In this document: piece after piece, positions 62,364-64,000 of the stretch | Layout: each line of letters starts with the position of its first letter | Position numbering within the stretch: the stretch's first letter is position 1 | DNA from: Burkholderiaceae bacterium | GTDB taxonomy: Bacteria; Pseudomonadota; Gammaproteobacteria; Burkholderiales; Burkholderiaceae_C | Assembly (NCBI GenBank): GCA_024235995.1 | Contig: JACKLI010000001.1 | Span: forward strand, 2,914,001-2,978,000 | Direction of reading: 5' to 3' | Length of the DNA: 64,000 nt | The notes under the pieces: generated by a model | Databases searched by the model: none | Told to the model about the DNA's origin: nothing | The model's input: the letters and a program-made list of their open reading frames with translations, nothing else | Program-made: the position numbers and the translations under genes

Positions 62364-62657
62364 ATGAACAAGACCGTCCAACTCGCCGCCCTCACCGCCC
62401 TGAGCCTGAGCGCCATCGTCTCCACCGCCGCCCGCGCCGACGACATGGGCAAGGACAAGATGCCCGTCAAGATGGAAAAGTGCTATGGCGTGTCCATGGC
62501 CGGCCACAACGACTGCAAGGCCGGCGCCGGCACCACCTGCGCGGGCACGGCCAAGACCGACTACCAGGGCAACGCCTGGAAGAACGTGCCCGCCGGCACC
62601 TGCACCAGCATCAAGACCCCCAAGGGCATGGGCTCGCTCACGCCCATCGGCGCCTGA
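62364..62657 (+). CDS. bufA: bufferin precursor peptide BufA (DUF2282)
   Basis: A 97-residue precursor. A signal peptide (QLAALTALSLSAIVSTAARA) precedes DDMGKDKMPVKMEKCYGV. Four Cys follow, in KCYG, HNDC, TTC and GTC, the usual DUF2282 pattern. Bufferins are ribosomally made, exported, post-translationally modified copper-binding peptides. BufB is the MNIO enzyme that installs the modification; BufC is the partner. GGAG 10 nt before ATG. Confidence 0.88.
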   Translation: MNKTVQLAALTALSLSAIVSTAARADDMGKDKMPVKMEKCYGVSMAGHNDCKAGAGTTCAGTAKTDYQGNAWKNVPAGTCTSIKTPKGMGSLTPIGA

Positions 62658-62682
62658 TCCACGCCCAGCGAGAGAGCACGCC

Positions 62683-63528
62683 ATGGACACCCGCCGCCTG
62701 AGCGCCGGCATCAGCCTCATGCCCGAGCACTTCGACGCGGCACTGCCATGCCGCACGCCCGGGCTGTGGCTGGAGGTGCACCCGGAAAACCACATGGTGG
62801 CCGGCGGCCCCCGCCTGGCGTGGCTGCACGCCCTGCGCGAGGGGCATCCGCTGTCCGTCCATGGCGTGTCGCTCTCCCTGGCCGGGCATGCCCTGCCCGA
62901 TGCCCCATACCTGAAGCAGCTGGCCGCCTTCGTGCGGCGCTTCGAGCCGGCCCTGGTGTCCGAGCACCTGGCCTGGTGCCACTGGGGCTGCACCTGGGTG
63001 CCCGACCTGCTGCCGACGCCCCGCACCACCGAGGCGCTGAACACCATCGCGCGCAACATCGACTGCACGCAAAACGCCATCGGCCGGCCCATCGCGGTCG
63101 AAAACCCCTCGCACTACCTGCGCGTGGACGCACACGACTGGAGCGAGCCCGATTTCTTGCGCGAGCTGGTGCGGCGCACCGGCTGCCAGTTGCTGCTGGA
63201 CGTGAACAACGTCGAAGTCTCCGCGCACAACCTCGGCTTTGCACCCCAGAGCTATTTGAACGAATACCCGCTGGAGGCCGTGGCCGAAATCCACATCGCC
63301 GGCCACAGTGCCGACCCGCGCCTGGGCCAGGCCCTGTGGATCGACTCGCACGACGCCCCCATCTCCGAATCCGTGTGGGCGCTGTACCAATCCGTGATCG
63401 AGCGCACCGGCCCGGTGCCCACGCTGGTCGAGCGCGAAGGCAAGGTGCCCGCCTTCGACGTCCTGCTGGCCGAGCGCAACCGCGCCCACGCTCTGCTGCA
63501 CGCATGCACTGCGGGGGCCATCGCATGA
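62683..63528 (+). CDS. bufB: MNIO-family (DUF692) oxidative enzyme BufB
   Basis: A 281-residue multinuclear non-heme iron oxidase. Family motifs include LEVHPENHM, VHGVSLSL, SEHLAW, VENPSHYLR, LLDVNNVEVSAHN and HIAGHS, whose His, Glu, Asp and Asn residues bind iron. It modifies Cys of BufA using O2. It starts 25 nt after bufA and overlaps bufC by 4 nt (ATGA). Confidence 0.92.
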   Translation: MDTRRLSAGISLMPEHFDAALPCRTPGLWLEVHPENHMVAGGPRLAWLHALREGHPLSVHGVSLSLAGHALPDAPYLKQLAAFVRRFEPALVSEHLAWCHWGCTWVPDLLPTPRTTEALNTIARNIDCTQNAIGRPIAVENPSHYLRVDAHDWSEPDFLRELVRRTGCQLLLDVNNVEVSAHNLGFAPQSYLNEYPLEAVAEIHIAGHSADPRLGQALWIDSHDAPISESVWALYQSVIERTGPVPTLVEREGKVPAFDVLLAERNRAHALLHACTAGAIA

Positions 63529-64000
63529 ACACCGCTTGCGCGCCTCGATCCATGGCCGATTTTCAGCAGCGCTTTGCCCGGGCGCTGATGGCCGACAGCC
63601 CCGAACTGGACGAGCTGACCCGCCAACCCGGCTTCGCGGTCTACCGCAACACCGTGCTCAAGGGCTGCATGGACGCGCTGCAGGCGCAGTTTCCCTCCAT
63701 CGTCAAGCTCACCGGCGCGGCCTGGTTCGACGATGCTGCCGCCATCTACGCCCGCCAGCAGCCGCCCCAGGCCGGCCCGCTGCTGCTCTACGGTGAAAAA
63801 TTTCCCGAGTTCCTGACCACTTACGCGCCCGCCCAGGCGCTGCCCTACCTGCCCGCCGTGGCGCGACTGGACCGGCTGTGGAGCGAAAGCCACGTGGCCG
63901 CCGACGCGCCCGTGCTGGGCGCGGGCGATCTGGCCCGCCTGGCCAGCCACGAGCAGGCCCTGGCCACGCTGCGGCTGCAGTCGCACCCGGCCGCGCGCTG
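63525..64000 (+). CDS. bufC: BufC/HvfC-type (DUF2063) partner of the MNIO enzyme, truncated by window end
   Basis: The first 158 residues or so are visible. FQQRFARALMADSPELDEL, GFAVYRNTVLKGCMDALQAQFPSIVKLTG and AWFDDAAAIYARQQPPQ are typical of the DUF2063 N-terminal domain. In bufferin and HvfABC systems this protein binds the precursor for the MNIO enzyme. ATG 63525 overlaps the bufB stop. The C-terminus, and a possible DoxX-like gene after it, lie outside the window. Confidence 0.88.
   Translation, partial: MNTACAPRSMADFQQRFARALMADSPELDELTRQPGFAVYRNTVLKGCMDALQAQFPSIVKLTGAAWFDDAAAIYARQQPPQAGPLLLYGEKFPEFLTTYAPAQALPYLPAVARLDRLWSESHVAADAPVLGAGDLARLASHEQALATLRLQSHPAAR

Overview
The window is a high-GC chromosomal segment from a betaproteobacterium, almost certainly Burkholderiales family Comamonadaceae; the genus cannot be fixed from the sequence. 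Support comes from the Bug-type periplasmic binding protein, the rpsF-priB-rpsR-rplI, cpoB-pal-tolB, truB-rbfA-infB-nusA-rimP and rng-maf-rlmH-rsfS-nadD-hemF-purD gene orders, and a dispersed short repeat that I recall from Acidovorax/Polaromonas-like genomes. No rRNA, tRNA or CRISPR array was seen.

Layout. 1-5 kb: end of a Bug transporter-type binding protein, an acyl-CoA carboxylase carboxyltransferase, mutL and miaA. 5-11.3 kb: an AraC regulator, then an operon of three exported hydrolases (Tat-type alpha/beta hydrolase, class C beta-lactamase-like lipoprotein, two-repeat glycosidase-like lipoprotein) ending in a strong terminator. 11.4-15.6 kb (minus strand): ribosomal operon rplI-rpsR-priB-rpsF and the Tol-Pal genes cpoB-pal-tolB. 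15.8-22.8 kb: msbA and a complete branched-chain 2-oxoacid dehydrogenase operon (E1 alpha, E1 beta, E2, E3). 22.8-25.3 kb: an AT-rich accessory pocket with gene remnants, an intact 1.2-kb IS5-family element, a toxin remnant and a ParDE-like toxin-antitoxin pair. 25.3-30.5 kb: an uncharacterised cluster of FAD dehydrogenase, ThDP enzyme, enoyl-CoA hydratase and MDR reductase. 30.8-42.2 kb (minus): EamA exporter, typA, an OGT-like glycosyltransferase and truB-rbfA-infB-nusA-rimP. 42.4-51.1 kb: chrA and a yejABEF-type peptide ABC transporter, split by a metallophosphoesterase gene, a VapBC-like pair and a structured repeat. 51.1-60.9 kb: fabI, a VOC protein, rng-maf-rlmH-(nadD-rsfS)-hemF-purD, yebC and a HerA-type ATPase. 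60.9-64 kb: an ECF sigma/anti-sigma pair divergent from a bufferin (bufABC) operon that runs off the window.

Most notable. (1) Two 268-bp elements (30513-30780 and 47094-47361) share one nested-palindrome cloverleaf plan, the same end motif and the same central CCCTTCGGG, but their stem sequences differ while pairing is kept. One sits in the 5' leader of vapBC with a short target duplication. They look like an undescribed non-coding mobile element. (2) The divergent ECF sigma and bufferin operons each carry an identical GTAACC-N16-CGAA promoter, which predicts that the sigma factor controls itself and the copper-peptide operon. (3) nadD and rsfS form one uninterrupted frame with a histone-H1-like Ala/Lys/Pro tail. 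(4) A dispersed repeat occurs about ten times, including in frame inside mutL, miaA, bkdB, truB and yejF.
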